This document shows positions 8,610-17,879 of a DNA stretch of 64,000 nucleotides, piece by piece (position 1 is the first letter of the stretch; every line of letters starts with the position of its first letter). The notes under the pieces were generated by a model that did no database searches, was not told the origin of the DNA, and saw nothing but the letters and a program-made list of their open reading frames with translations. A program made the position numbers and the translations under genes. Origin of the DNA: Lewinellaceae bacterium (GTDB lineage: Bacteria > Bacteroidota > Bacteroidia > Chitinophagales > Saprospiraceae); NCBI GenBank assembly GCA_947476195.1, contig CANJPT010000006.1, forward strand, positions 16,019 through 80,018, given 5' to 3'.

Positions 8610-9857
8610 TCACTTCTTCTTATTCTTCTTCTTGTGCGCAGCCTTCCAGGCCTCCGCCTGCTCGATCTCCATCATGACCGCTTTCCATTTATCCGGCTCC
8701 GCTTTGGTGAGTACCAGCGTTTCGGAGTACTCACTTTTATTGAGCACTAAAACCTGAATAGGATTCTCTAGAAACGCCTCGATCTCTGCCAGCATTTCCT
8801 TTTCCTCCGGGCTGCAAAACGCCACAGCCAGGCCTTTTTTGTCGCCACGCCCCGTACGACCAACCCGGTGGACATAGTTTTCAGCTACATCAGGCAGATC
8901 ATAATTGACCACATAATCAACGTCGGGGATATCAATGCCCCGCGCGCTCACATCAGTAGCTACCAGCACTTTTACGGCCCCGGTTCTGAACTGGGTCATT
9001 ACAGACAGCCGATCCTTTTGTTCCTTATCGCCGTGAATGGTGATACTTTCAATACCGACCCGTTCCATGGCTTTCATGACGCGTTCGGCGCGGACTTTGG
9101 TGCGCACGAATACCAGGGTCTTTTTATCCGGATTTTCGCTGATAAGTCGTTCAAGAAAAAAACGTTTGTCGTCCATTTCTACAAAAGCGACCGAGTGGTT
9201 GATATTTTTGGCCACCGGGTCTTTGGGCGAGATCTGGATACGAATGGCGCGGGTGACCAGCGAATAGGCCAGTTCTTTGATGGTTTCGTTGATCGTAGCA
9301 GAGAAAAATAAGGTTTGCCGTTTGCGCGGAAGAAATTTCATCAGATCGCGTATGTCGCGAATGAACCCAAGGTCGAGCATGTGGTCAGCCTCGTCAAGGA
9401 CTAGAATTTCTACACGCTCCAGCCGGATAAAACCCTGACTCACCAGGTCGAACATTCGTCCAGGGGTGGTAACGAGAATATCGATTCCTTTCTCCAGGCG
9501 TTCAATTTGTGGGCCCTGTTCCACACCGCCAAACACGCAAAAGGTTTTCACCCGTGTGTGGCGGCCTAACTTTTCAAACACTTCGGTAATCTGCAAAGCC
9601 AGTTCACGGGTCGGTACCATCACAACACATTTAATGCCTTCAGAGCGTCCGGACACTTTGCGATCGTGCAACAGGTGGATGATCGGGATGGCAAAAGCTG
9701 CCGTTTTACCCGTGCCGGTTTGGGCTATGGCCAGCACATCTTCCCCTTTTAGAATAGGTGGAATGGCTTTGTATTGGATGTCGGTTGGTCGCCGGAATTC
9801 CATTTCCTCCAGGTTTCGCTTGATCTCTGTCGCGATTCGGTATTCTTCGAATTTCAT
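8610..9857 (-). CDS. DEAD-box ATP-dependent RNA helicase
   Basis: RNA duplex unwinding in ribosome assembly or mRNA turnover. Residues 1-40 hold the Q motif (RRPTDIQYKAIPPIL). Walker A is AQTGTGKT (45-52), Ia is PTRELALQI, DEAD at 155-158, motif III is FSATI. The second RecA domain has VFVRTKVRAERV, RGIDIPDVDYVVNYD and HRVGRTGRG. The C-terminus is short and Lys-rich (KKKNKKK) with no extra RNA-binding domain, which fits RhlE-like proteins of about 415 aa. The stop codon lies inside the terminal repeat of the RAYT cassette, so the insertion supplies or abuts the gene end. A -7 box lies at 9903-9910. Confidence 0.95.
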   Translation of the reverse strand: MKFEEYRIATEIKRNLEEMEFRRPTDIQYKAIPPILKGEDVLAIAQTGTGKTAAFAIPIIHLLHDRKVSGRSEGIKCVVMVPTRELALQITEVFEKLGRHTRVKTFCVFGGVEQGPQIERLEKGIDILVTTPGRMFDLVSQGFIRLERVEILVLDEADHMLDLGFIRDIRDLMKFLPRKRQTLFFSATINETIKELAYSLVTRAIRIQISPKDPVAKNINHSVAFVEMDDKRFFLERLISENPDKKTLVFVRTKVRAERVMKAMERVGIESITIHGDKEQKDRLSVMTQFRTGAVKVLVATDVSARGIDIPDVDYVVNYDLPDVAENYVHRVGRTGRGDKKGLAVAFCSPEEKEMLAEIEAFLENPIQVLVLNKSEYSETLVLTKAEPDKWKAVMMEIEQAEAWKAAHKKKNKKK

Positions 9858-9902
9858 AGCTTGGGTTATTTTTTTGTTGGGAGCTTAGGTATTCTGGAAG
9901 GA

Positions 9903-9910
9903 CAAAGGTA
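9903..9910 (-). promoter_or_regulatory. Helicase gene -7 box
   Basis: The plus strand CAAAGGTA reads TACCTTTG on the coding strand and fits TAnnTTTG. It lies about 45 nt upstream of the helicase ATG. No clear -33 TTG was found. Confidence 0.45.
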
Positions 9911-10002
9911 CGCTTAGGGTTTTTGGGGATGGGTGCGAATTGACGGTGTTGCTTTTACCGTATGGTTGAAGATTAAAATTTAAGAGATCTGAGACGCAGG
10001 TC

Positions 10003-10032
10003 TTGTTAATTGCAATAAAAATAATAACTTCG
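10003..10032 (+). promoter_or_regulatory. recJ promoter, TTG-N19-TAACTTCG
   Basis: TTG at 10003-10005 is followed after exactly 19 nt by TAACTTCG (10025-10032), one base off TAnnTTTG. This is among the best full matches to the Bacteroidota vegetative promoter in the window. The leader to the ATG at 10062 would be about 25 nt. Confidence 0.6.
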
Positions 10033-10061
10033 TAGTAAACACACAAAACACACCCTTACCA

Positions 10062-11756
10062 ATGAAACCTGCTATCTGGAATTTAATACTAACAGACGAC
10101 ACCGCCGCCGCACAGCTACAAACTGAGCTCAAAATCCCGCTTGTTTTTTGCCGACTACTGGTCCAACGGGGCATTTTGAACCTCGAGGATGCCCGGAAAT
10201 TTTTCCGACACGACCTAAACAATACCCACAATCCATTTCTGATGAAGGATATGGATCTGGCGGTGGAACGCCTGGATGCGGCACTTCAAAACAACGAACG
10301 CATCCTGCTTTATGGCGACTATGATGTCGATGGGACAACCAGTGTCGCACTTATGTTTGATTTTCTTTCCCGATTTCATCCCAATCTCGACTATTATCTG
10401 CCCGACCGTGATAAAGAAGGGTATGGGGTTAGCTTATTGGGGGTAGAATACGCAAGGAAAACCGGATGCACGCTCATTATTGCCATGGATTGCGGGATCA
10501 AGGGCCACAAGCCGATCTCACTCGCTAAGTCGTATGGCATAGATTTTATCGTCTGCGATCATCACTTGCCAGAGGGAGACCTGCCGGATGCAGTAGCATG
10601 TCTGGATCCTAAACGTGTCGATTGCCCATATCCTTACAAAGAACTTAGCGGCTGCGGGATCTCGTACAAGCTGGCTCAAGCCCTCGCATTACATTACAAC
10701 ACCCCTGCCGAGGAGATAAGCTCCTTATTAGATCTGGTTGCCGTCAGTACCGCCTGTGACATAGTGCCCATGACGGGCGAAAATCGGATCTTAGCCCACT
10801 TTGGTTTGCAACGGCTCAACCGTTCACCTCGTCTGGGTTTGTGGGCCATGTGTCAACGCATCAATCGTCCGCAGCCCCTGGATATTACCGATGTGGTGTT
10901 TGGCATCGGTCCGCTCATCAATGCTGCCGGGCGACTGGCAGATGCAAGAGAGGCCGTGCGTATGCTGCTTTCAGCAGATAAAAACAGCGCGCTCGAAAAT
11001 GCCGGGCATCTCGTGACCCGCAATAAAGACCGTCGCATAATAGATTTCTCCATGGCAGAAGCGGCCCATCGAAAATTCATGGAAATGACTGATTGGAACG
11101 ATCGCAAAAGCACGGTGCTTTTCGAACCTAATTGGCATAAAGGCATCATTGGAATCGTGGCCAGCCGGATCGTGGAAACCTTTCACAAACCCACGGTAAT
11201 CCTCACAGAAAGTAATGGCAAGGCGGTCGGTTCGGCACGCTCAGTCGCAGGATTTGACCTATATGGAGCTTTGCAGCAATGTGATGATCTGTTTACGACG
11301 TACGGCGGACATGCACACGCTGCCGGCATGCAAATGCCTTTGGAAAATGTGGAGGCATTCATTGATCGATTTGAAATGGTGGTGGGCCAAACCATTGCGC
11401 CTGAAATGGAGCATCCACAAATCGATATATGTGCCAAGATCATGTTTGATGAGATCACGCCAGGATTTTGGAAAATACTGAATCGGTTCGAGCCATTTGG
11501 CCCGCAAAACCTAAACCCTGTTTTCTGGGCAGAATCGGTTACCGACACGGGCAGGAGCAAGCTATTAGCCAATAACCATGTCAAGCTTTCCTTGCGTCAG
11601 GCGGGTAGTAAGGTCGAAATGACGGGTATTGGGTTTGGTTTAGGCAAGAAATTTGAAGCCGTACAAGGCAAGTCCTTTGGGCTCATTTTTAACCTTCGCG
11701 AAGATGAATGGCAGGGTCAGCGGACTGTGAAGATCTATGCGAAGGATATGCGGTAA
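10062..11756 (+). CDS. recJ: Single-stranded-DNA-specific exonuclease RecJ
   Basis: 5'-3' ssDNA exonuclease of recombination and mismatch/base-excision repair. The DHH phosphoesterase core is present: motif I YGDYDVDGTTS (Asp 86, 88, 90), motif II AMDCG, motif III VCDHHLPEGDLPDA (DHH at 166-168) and motif IV with DLVAVSTACDIVPM. The DHHA1 domain follows (GIIGIVASRIVE, VGSARSVAGFDLYGAL, GGHAHAAGMQM) and a C-terminal OB-like domain (FEPFGPQNLNPVF). At 564 aa it is of normal length. It stands alone, divergent from the helicase gene, with its own promoter. Confidence 0.97.
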   Translation: MKPAIWNLILTDDTAAAQLQTELKIPLVFCRLLVQRGILNLEDARKFFRHDLNNTHNPFLMKDMDLAVERLDAALQNNERILLYGDYDVDGTTSVALMFDFLSRFHPNLDYYLPDRDKEGYGVSLLGVEYARKTGCTLIIAMDCGIKGHKPISLAKSYGIDFIVCDHHLPEGDLPDAVACLDPKRVDCPYPYKELSGCGISYKLAQALALHYNTPAEEISSLLDLVAVSTACDIVPMTGENRILAHFGLQRLNRSPRLGLWAMCQRINRPQPLDITDVVFGIGPLINAAGRLADAREAVRMLLSADKNSALENAGHLVTRNKDRRIIDFSMAEAAHRKFMEMTDWNDRKSTVLFEPNWHKGIIGIVASRIVETFHKPTVILTESNGKAVGSARSVAGFDLYGALQQCDDLFTTYGGHAHAAGMQMPLENVEAFIDRFEMVVGQTIAPEMEHPQIDICAKIMFDEITPGFWKILNRFEPFGPQNLNPVFWAESVTDTGRSKLLANNHVKLSLRQAGSKVEMTGIGFGLGKKFEAVQGKSFGLIFNLREDEWQGQRTVKIYAKDMR

Positions 11757-11867
11757 GTGTTATTATCTCACCAGACAGGATGACCAGGATCACGTTTTTT
11801 TTGATACCAAATCATGGCACAATGGCGTTAAAGTATGAGGATTTTATGCTTCAAATACTTTCAGACC

Positions 11868-12428
11868 ATGAAGCTGTATATCAAAAATATGGTGAGCATC
11901 TGTTCTATAAGGGTAGTGCAATTCGAGTTGAAAAAACTTGGGCTATCTATGATCAGGGTGGATTTGGGGGAGGTAGCAATAGAAGAAGATATTGACGATT
12001 CCCAACTAGAACAAATCAGGATTGCTTTGCAAAGATTTGGGCTCGAACTTATGGAAGACAAAAGAACCATACTCGTTGAGAGCATAAAAAATTTGGTAAT
12101 TGAGATCGTGTATTCCCCGGATTTGGCCCTAAAAGGCCACTTTCCTGCTTATATTACTGGAAAGCTTCATTATCATTATACCTACCTCTCCAACCTTTTT
12201 TCCGAGGTAATGGGTATTACCATCGAACAATTCCTGATCGCCCATAAAATAGAGCGCGCTAAGGAGTTGATCTCTTATGATGAACTCAACCTGACAGAAA
12301 TTTCATTCCAGCTAAATTATTGCAGTGTTTCACATCTCTCCAACCAGTTCAAAAAAGTAACTGGAATAGCACCTTCCCAGTTCAAAAAACTACAAAATAA
12401 ACAGCGTCATGCAATTGATGAGATGTAA
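11868..12428 (+). CDS. AraC-family regulator with degenerate N-terminal HMA-like domain
   Basis: About 186 aa. The C-terminal ~100 residues form an AraC helix-turn-helix pair (HYHYTYLSNLFSEVMGITIEQFLIAHKIERAKELI, then LTEISFQLNYCSVSHLSNQFKKVTGIAPSQFKKL). The N-terminus MKLYIKNMVSICSIRVV plus LKKLGLSMIRVDLGEVAI resembles a heavy-metal-associated (HMA-like) ferredoxin fold. Related regulators as I recall them carry MVCxRC at this point; here the first Cys is Ser and only the second remains, so two-cysteine metal binding looks lost. A longer frame starts at 11835, but MKLYIKNMV at 11868 fits the family start. The YtxH gene lies 168 nt downstream. The sensed signal is unknown. Confidence 0.8.
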   Translation: MKLYIKNMVSICSIRVVQFELKKLGLSMIRVDLGEVAIEEDIDDSQLEQIRIALQRFGLELMEDKRTILVESIKNLVIEIVYSPDLALKGHFPAYITGKLHYHYTYLSNLFSEVMGITIEQFLIAHKIERAKELISYDELNLTEISFQLNYCSVSHLSNQFKKVTGIAPSQFKKLQNKQRHAIDEM

Positions 12429-12596
12429 TAATTTACTTCTCCGTAATTTATTGAATGGATACAGTCCCAGCCTAAAAAGGTTTGTTAAACCAGCATAAAT
12501 ATGTACAAAATGCAATAATTTTCTCTAATTATGTAACAGTTACCTGCCTTCAATGGCACACCTTTGTATATCTCTTCACCATAAAAAAGCAATATT

Positions 12597-12887
12597 ATGA
12601 CTACCGGGAAAATAGTATTAAGCATTGCAGCAGGTATGGCTGCGGGTGTTGTATTGGGCGTACTTTTTGCTCCAGATAAAGGTTCCACTACGCGGAAGAA
12701 AATTGTTCAAAAGCGCGATGATGTTGTAGATGGATTGAGCGAAAAAGTCAATGAATTAATTGACAACGTCACCAATAAATTTGAAGCAGTGAAAAAGCAA
12801 GCCGCCAAAATGGTTGGAAACAGGGAAGTAAAACCAGAGGCGTTTGAAGTAGAATTTACCGCTCCCACAAATTCTAAAATGCGGTAA
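12597..12887 (+). CDS. YtxH domain-containing small membrane protein
   Basis: 96 aa. One N-terminal hydrophobic helix (IVLSIAAGMAAGVVLGVLFAP) leads into the family signature FAPDKGSTTRKK, followed by a charged amphipathic helical tail (about residues 35-75) and a short acidic end. YtxH proteins are linked to general stress responses; the biochemical role is unknown. It follows the AraC-type gene on the same strand, with a 168-nt AT-rich gap that may hold its own promoter. A strong hairpin follows the stop. Confidence 0.8.
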   Translation: MTTGKIVLSIAAGMAAGVVLGVLFAPDKGSTTRKKIVQKRDDVVDGLSEKVNELIDNVTNKFEAVKKQAAKMVGNREVKPEAFEVEFTAPTNSKMR

Positions 12888-12890
12888 AAA

Positions 12891-12968
12891 ATGATATCTT
12901 ACATGCTGCCGGTTTTTCAACTTGGATTTATGATTTAGCTTGAAAAACTGGCAGTATGTAGATATCAT
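12891..12968. terminator. Long hairpin after the YtxH gene
   Basis: The arms 12891-12920 and 12940-12968 pair over about 29 bp with few mismatches (ATGATATC...GGTTTTTCAA against TTGAAAAACTGGC...GATATCAT). It is probably a terminator, or a palindromic repeat used as one. Confidence 0.65.
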
Positions 12969-13030
12969 CGTTCATTTTGAGTTTAAGGCTGAAAACATAG
13001 GAGACCACAAAACACACTGCCCAGCTTTCC

Positions 13031-13038
13031 TTATCTTT
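13031..13038 (+). promoter_or_regulatory. gldB -7 box TATCTTTG
   Basis: TATCTTTG is an exact TAnnTTTG match. Transcription would start near 13045, which argues against the upstream TTG codon at 13037 and for the start at 13076. Confidence 0.5.
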
Positions 13039-13075
13039 GCCATTCAAATTTCAGCCCACTATCCTTCCTGTTATC

Positions 13076-14104
13076 TTGAAAGCACGAGCCTGTTTCCCCC
13101 TGTTTTTCTGCCTATCTCTCCTGTTAGCCGCTGCTTGTACCAACAGCAACCGTACGCCTCACCCCGACGTATCGAACATTAAGGTAAACGTGCAACTGCT
13201 ACGTTTCGAGCAGGATGTTTTTGCGTTAGATACTACCCAACTTCAAATGGGAATGCAAAGCTTGTTGGGGAAATATCCAGTAATGTTGCCGCTTTTTTGC
13301 AACGAAATCATCCACGACCAATCGAATCCAAGTGAAACCCCACACGAAGCTTTGGCGGGGTTTGTCTCTGTGCCTCAGGTGCGTCATTTGTATGATACGG
13401 TACAGCAGGTGTACGGTGATTTGCGCTGGCTCGAAAAGGATTTGACCCAGATGTTCCGATATTACAAGTATTATTTTCCCCAAAAACCAGTGCCGCAGGT
13501 AATCACGATGGTGTCGGAATTTGCCACGGATGCTTTCACTGCGGGAGATAGTCTTTGCGGCATCGGCTTGGATATGTTTTTGGGCGAAGAATACCCTGGG
13601 TACGAACATGATGTTTTTCCCTACTTTATGCGCCGGCAGTTTCAAAAGGATTATATTATGGTGCGGCTAAGCAAAGTTTTAGCCCAAAATTGCACTAACG
13701 CGCCGTCCGGTCAACGATTGATTGACCTTATAGTTCACAACGGCAAGCAACTCTATATCGCTGATTGTCTGATTCCAGATGTGCCCGATAGCCTTAAAAT
13801 GGGCTATACCCGCAAACAAATGGAAGGCTGTTATGCCAACGAATCGGCCGTATGGGCTCGATTGCTCAGCGAAAAACTGCTTTATTCCACCGACTTCGAT
13901 AAAATCCGAAAATTAGTAACCCCCAGCCCCAACGCCCCGGCTGTTTTTCAAGAAGCTCCTGGCGAAATCGGCAATTGGATAGGCCTGCAAATCGTGCGTT
14001 CATATATGAAACGCAACCCAGTTACCACCATGGAGCAGTTGCTGCAAATGACGGATGCCCAGAAATTTTTAGAATTGGCGAAGTATAAGCCTAAACTCGA
14101 TTGA
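13076..14104 (+). CDS. gldB: Gliding motility lipoprotein GldB
   Basis: Membrane lipoprotein needed for gliding in Flavobacterium and found across Bacteroidota. From the TTG at 13076 the protein begins MKARACFPLFFCLSLLLAAAC, a complete lipoprotein signal ending in the lipobox LAAC. The mature part has family features: LRFEQDVFALD near the N-terminus, a central FRYYKYYFPQKPVPQV and DMFLGEEYPGY, then KMGYTRKQMEGCYANE and a C-terminal GNWIGLQIVRSYMKRNP. The frame extends to another TTG at 13037, but that lies in the -7 box. It is about 342 aa. The start codon is the main uncertainty. It converges on aconitase across a very large inverted repeat. Confidence 0.88.
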   Translation: MKARACFPLFFCLSLLLAAACTNSNRTPHPDVSNIKVNVQLLRFEQDVFALDTTQLQMGMQSLLGKYPVMLPLFCNEIIHDQSNPSETPHEALAGFVSVPQVRHLYDTVQQVYGDLRWLEKDLTQMFRYYKYYFPQKPVPQVITMVSEFATDAFTAGDSLCGIGLDMFLGEEYPGYEHDVFPYFMRRQFQKDYIMVRLSKVLAQNCTNAPSGQRLIDLIVHNGKQLYIADCLIPDVPDSLKMGYTRKQMEGCYANESAVWARLLSEKLLYSTDFDKIRKLVTPSPNAPAVFQEAPGEIGNWIGLQIVRSYMKRNPVTTMEQLLQMTDAQKFLELAKYKPKLD

Positions 14105-14144
14105 GGTCTAAGCGCTCAAGTAAGGCTTCAAAAACGCCTGAGTA

Positions 14145-14180
14145 AAAATGGCTGTCCGTACCAGGTACGAACGGCCATTT
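14145..14180 (+). terminator. gldB terminator hairpin
   Basis: The arm ending in CCGTACC (to 14162) pairs with GGTACGAACGGCCATTT (14164-14180) with two mismatches; the outer AAATGGC/GGCCATTT extends the stem. A short T-rich run follows (TTTATTATTG). Confidence 0.6.
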
Positions 14181-14187
14181 ATTATTG

Positions 14188-14504
14188 TCATTCAACGTTA
14201 TTGGGGTCATTAAGGTCATTGGTCATTAAGGTCATTCAACGTTATTGGGGTCATTAAGGTCATTGGTCATTAAGGTTATTCAACGTTATTGGGGTCATTA
14301 AGGTCATTGGGGTCATTGGTCATTAAGGTCATTCAACGTCATTAAGGTCATTGGTCATTTGGCAGGTAGGCTTACTAAGCAATGACCCCAATGACCCCAA
14401 TGACCAATGCCCCCAATGACCAATGACCTTAATGACCCCAATGACCTTAATGACCCCAATGACCAATGACCTTAATGACCCCAATGACCCCAATGACCCC
14501 AATT
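14188..14504. repeat. Tandem plus inverted GGTCATT/AATGACC repeat block
   Basis: The left arm (14188-14362) has about 3.5 tandem units of 44 nt, each starting TCATTCAACG; one has a 9-nt insertion. Each unit is built from the words GGTCATT, GGGGTCATT and AAGGTCATT. After an 18-nt spacer (14363-14380) the right arm (14381-14504) consists of AATGACC words with CC, TT or no linker. The arms can pair over more than 100 nt. The block ends 6 nt before the aconitase stop codon. Possible roles are bidirectional termination or RNA stabilisation. Coding use is unlikely. Confidence 0.9.
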
Positions 14505-14510
14505 ACAACA

Positions 14511-16784
14511 CTATTTCATCCCAAAATCCTTCCGGATCTTGTTCAATGCACTGCCAGCCTGTACCCATTCAATCTGTTGATCGTTGTAGGTGTGGTTCAC
14601 ATCAAATTTCTCAGTGGTGCCATCGGAGTGTGCGAGCATAATCTGTAGCGGCTTGCCCGGAGTAAATTTATCGAAACCAAGGATGCTAACTTTGTCATCC
14701 TGACGAACTTTGTCGTAATCGGTTGGGTTTGCAAACGTAAGTGCCAGCATCCCTTGTTTTTTCAGGTTGGTTTGGTGGATACGCGCGAAGGATTTGACAA
14801 CCACTGCACGTACACCGAGGTAACGAGGCTCCATTGCTGCATGTTCGCGGCTGCTGCCTTCACCCAGATTTTCTTCCCCAAATATGATGGTGCTAATCTC
14901 TTTTTTCTGATAGAAACGGGCTGAAGCGGGTACTTCCATGAACTGGCCATTCTCGAGGTTCAGCACTTTATTGCGTTCGCCGTTAAATGCGTTTTCAGCT
15001 CCAATATAACAGTTGTTGGAGATATTCTCCAGGTGACCACGATATTTGAGCCAAGGGCCGGCCATTGAGATATGATCGGTGGTACACTTGCCTTTTGCTT
15101 TAATGAGCACGCGCATATCTGTTAGCTCTTCATGGGTGATGGCTTTGAAGGGCTTGAGTAATTGCAGGCGCTGGCTGTCTTTGGCAACGGCGATCTTGAT
15201 CGCAGCTTTGGCTGGAGCAATGTATCCAGCGTCGCCCACTGCGAAACCTGCTTTAGGGAGTTCGATGCCTTTTGGCGGATCAAGTTTCACCATTTCGCCT
15301 TTTTTATTCATCAAAGTTCCCTTTTTTGGGTTGAACGTCAGGTCTCCGGCAATTGCAAAGGCCGTCACGATCTCTGGTGAAGCCACAAATGCATGAGTGT
15401 TCGGATTGCCGTCGTTGCGGGAAGTGAAGTTGCGGTTGAAAGAGGTCATGATCGAGTTTGGGCGCTTTGCATCATCAATGTGACGCGCCCATTGGCCAAT
15501 ACAAGGGCCACAGGCATTGGCCAAAACGACCCCGCCGATCTTTTCAAACTCGCTCAATAGGCCATCACGCTCTGCTGTGAAGCGGATCAATTCCGAACCA
15601 GGCGTGATCGTAAATTCGGCTTTGACTTCGATACCTTTCTCGTGTGCCTGACGTGCAATGGAAGCAGCACGGGTCAGGTCTTCATAGCTTGAGTTGGTAC
15701 AGGAGCCGATTAGACCAACCTCCAGTTTAACCGGGTATTTGTGCTTTTTCACGGCTGCAGCGAACTTCGACAAAGGCCAGGCCAAGTCTGGCGTGAAAGG
15801 CCCGTTGATGTGTGGCTCCAGTTTGCTCAGATCGATCTCGATCACCTGGTCGAAGTATTTTTCAGGATTGGCGTAGCATTCAGCATCGCCGGTGAGGTAG
15901 TCGGCTACCTTGTTGCACATCGAAGCAACTTTGCTACGGCCGGTGGCTTTGAGGTAGCGGGCCATGGATTTGTCATAGCCGAAGGTAGAGGTCGTAGCCC
16001 CGATCTCAGCACCCATGTTACAGATCGTACCTTTACCGGTAGCACTCATGCTTTGTGCGCCTGGGCCGAAATATTCTACAATGGCACCAGTTCCACCTTT
16101 TACGGTCAGGATACCGGCTACTTTAAGGATCACGTCTTTTGGAGAGGTCCATCCGCGCAGTTTGCCGGTGAGTTTCACACCAATAAGTTTGGGCATCTGA
16201 AGTTCCCAGGCCATACCGCTCATCGCATCTACGGCATCTGCGCCTCCTACACCGATGGCAACCATGCCGAGACCGCCTGCGTTGACGGTATGTGAGTCTG
16301 TTCCGATCATCATACCACCCGGGAAAGCGTAGTTTTCGAGCACAATTTGGTGGATAATACCTGCGCCGGGTTTCCAGAATCCGATGCCGTATTTCTGGGA
16401 AACAGTGCTCAGGAAGTCAAAAACCTCTTTGTTTTTGTCCAAAGCCACGATCATGTCTTTGGCTGCACCGACTTCAGCGGTGATCAGGTGGTCGCAGTGA
16501 ACGGTGCTGGGCACAGCCACTTTTTTGCGTCCACAGGTCATGAACTGCAACAACGCCATCTGGGCGGTCGCGTCCTGCATGGCCACCCGATCTACCTGAA
16601 AAAACACATAGTCGCCCCCACGCTTGTAGTCAGCCATTGGGTTGTCGCTATGTAAGTGGGCAAAAAGAATTTTTTCAGAAAGGGTGAGTGGACGTTTCAG
16701 TTTGGCTTTGGCGGCATCTACGCGGGCCGGGAAAGCGGCGTAGAATGCCTTTAGCATTTTAATATCGAATATTGTCGAGGCCAT
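14511..16784 (-). CDS. acn: Aconitate hydratase
   Basis: TCA-cycle enzyme converting citrate to isocitrate with a 4Fe-4S cluster. About 757 aa from the ATG at 16784 ([19 protein letters not shown]); the frame extends six codons to a TTG, which is less likely. Substrate and cluster motifs are present: [20 protein letters not shown], the first cluster Cys in [13 protein letters not shown], and the other two in [10 protein letters not shown]. The swivel domain has [22 protein letters not shown] and [22 protein letters not shown]. Length and motifs fit the mitochondrial-type aconitase common in Bacteroidota. It is a single-gene unit with a -7 box about 30 nt upstream. Confidence 0.97.
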   Translation of the reverse strand: MASTIFDIKMLKAFYAAFPARVDAAKAKLKRPLTLSEKILFAHLHSDNPMADYKRGGDYVFFQVDRVAMQDATAQMALLQFMTCGRKKVAVPSTVHCDHLITAEVGAAKDMIVALDKNKEVFDFLSTVSQKYGIGFWKPGAGIIHQIVLENYAFPGGMMIGTDSHTVNAGGLGMVAIGVGGADAVDAMSGMAWELQMPKLIGVKLTGKLRGWTSPKDVILKVAGILTVKGGTGAIVEYFGPGAQSMSATGKGTICNMGAEIGATTSTFGYDKSMARYLKATGRSKVASMCNKVADYLTGDAECYANPEKYFDQVIEIDLSKLEPHINGPFTPDLAWPLSKFAAAVKKHKYPVKLEVGLIGSCTNSSYEDLTRAASIARQAHEKGIEVKAEFTITPGSELIRFTAERDGLLSEFEKIGGVVLANACGPCIGQWARHIDDAKRPNSIMTSFNRNFTSRNDGNPNTHAFVASPEIVTAFAIAGDLTFNPKKGTLMNKKGEMVKLDPPKGIELPKAGFAVGDAGYIAPAKAAIKIAVAKDSQRLQLLKPFKAITHEELTDMRVLIKAKGKCTTDHISMAGPWLKYRGHLENISNNCYIGAENAFNGERNKVLNLENGQFMEVPASARFYQKKEISTIIFGEENLGEGSSREHAAMEPRYLGVRAVVVKSFARIHQTNLKKQGMLALTFANPTDYDKVRQDDKVSILGFDKFTPGKPLQIMLAHSDGTTEKFDVNHTYNDQQIEWVQAGSALNKIRKDFGMK

Positions 16785-16812
16785 TTGAATAGTTTTTGTC
16801 AAAAAAAGTGCG

Positions 16813-16820
16813 CAAATGTA
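16813..16820 (-). promoter_or_regulatory. Aconitase -7 box TACATTTG
   Basis: The plus strand CAAATGTA is an exact inverse of TAnnTTTG. The leader to the ATG at 16784 is about 25 nt. No clear -33 element was found. Confidence 0.5.
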
Positions 16821-16874
16821 GGGTATTTGACTGCAAAAATGGAACGGAGGAGCAAGGAAAAAGTTCTGTGAAAC

Positions 16875-17879
16875 TCACTTGATCTCCTTCACATTATACT
16901 TAGGCTCCCGATCGATCAGGATCCGGAAAGGATCAATTCCAGCCTTCTCCGGCTTCTCCGTTACTATGAAAGTAAACGTGTTGTCTTTTTGCGACACCTT
17001 CACCCTTTGGCGGTAAAGTGTTTTGCCATATTTCTTATCCCCTTCAGGTTTGGCAAAAGCGCCGATTTCAATCCAGTCGTTTACAGGCACCTCGGTCTCT
17101 TTGCCCAGCTCGTCGGCTTTAAGTTTGCGGCACTCCACCTGTATCGTTACCTCGAATTTGCCATCACCGAGGTCTTTGATCGAAGCCTCTTTGGTTTTGT
17201 TTTCAAACAAGGTGATGTCCCAGAATAAGTCCTGAATGATGTATTTCAAAGAATCAGGTGTCTGCGCGGCCGTATTCGTGTTCCATGACCATGATTGCGG
17301 AATACTGTGCAAAGGTCTCTGTGGTCATCTCCGAGCCTTGCATATTGGCGCCAGAGGCCTGGTGCGCCCAATACTGGTGTCCCATTTCGTGTGCCACCAC
17401 ATAATACACCATGTCTATATCATCCTTATCGGCCTGATAATTCTCAATAAAGCCGATGCTCTCAGAGAGCGGCATCGTGCCAGGGAATGCCTGTGCAAAG
17501 GAAGCTACCCTGGGGAACTCGATGATCCGACACTGTTTGTGATAATATGGGCCAAAGTGTCCGGTATAGTATTCGATGGATTTTTGCATCGAACGCATCA
17601 TACGAGGCACATTTGCCGCATGGTCTTTGTGGTAACGGCGGTCTCTGTGTTGAGCGTTTTGCTCTTTTTGTCGGTTTTGCTTTTTTCTGAAAAATTAAAA
17701 CGAAAATAACCTGCTACCAATAATGCCAAACCAACACTCATCCAGATAATTTGATTCGCAAGCATGGTTGGATTGTTCAGCCCAAGGGCCTGATGGTTTT
17801 TGTCATCTACGGTCCAGTATTTGGTCAGAATAGAAAAACAGCGGATGCCCAGCAGGTCGAGCATGGCCGCGATCGCTAT
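16875..17879 (-). pseudogene. Decayed ABC-2 permease/M1 peptidase fusion
   Basis: Three overlapping fragments read in different frames. Fragment A (17598-17879) carries TKYWTVDDKN and a membrane helix (LANQIIWMSVGLALLVAGYF). Fragment B (17254-17610) is M1 peptidase sequence with MQKSIEYYTGHFGPYY, VAHEMGHQYWAHQ (zinc motif HEMGH) and TTETFAQYSAIMVMEHEYG. Fragment C (16875 to about 17262) is the C-terminal beta domain (LFWDITLFENKTKEASIKDLG). The order matches the ~1200-aa permease-M1 aminopeptidase fusions of Bacteroidota, but only about 320 residues are left. The frame shifts and the missing segments at each junction show repeated deletion. It has no function as read. Confidence 0.85.

Larger units (their letters stand above)
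7781..8614. mobile_element. RAYT transposase cassette with 12-bp terminal inverted repeats
   Basis: AGTGATAGTCTC at 7781-7792 and its exact inverse GAGACTATCACT at 8603-8614 bracket an 834-bp unit. The unit holds a 45-bp perfect inverted repeat (7781-7872), a Y1/HUH transposase gene (7955-8545) and a 22-bp perfect inverted repeat (8552-8596). It fills the whole gap between convergent polA (stop 7777-7779) and the helicase gene, whose stop (8610-8612) lies inside the right terminal repeat. RAYTs are known to act on REP palindromes; movement of this unit as one piece is inference. Confidence 0.7.

Noticed and set aside
13037..13075. Earlier TTG start for gldB
   Set aside because: It overlaps the -7 box TATCTTTG, and the signal peptide is complete from 13076.
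14188..14504. Possible CRISPR array in the GGTCATT block
   Set aside because: There are no unique spacers of constant length; the units vary and are made of one short word in both orientations.
14423..14648. Small open frames rich in Asp-Pro-Asn or Met-Thr-Leu
   Set aside because: They are translations of the AATGACC repeat and run into the aconitase gene antisense.
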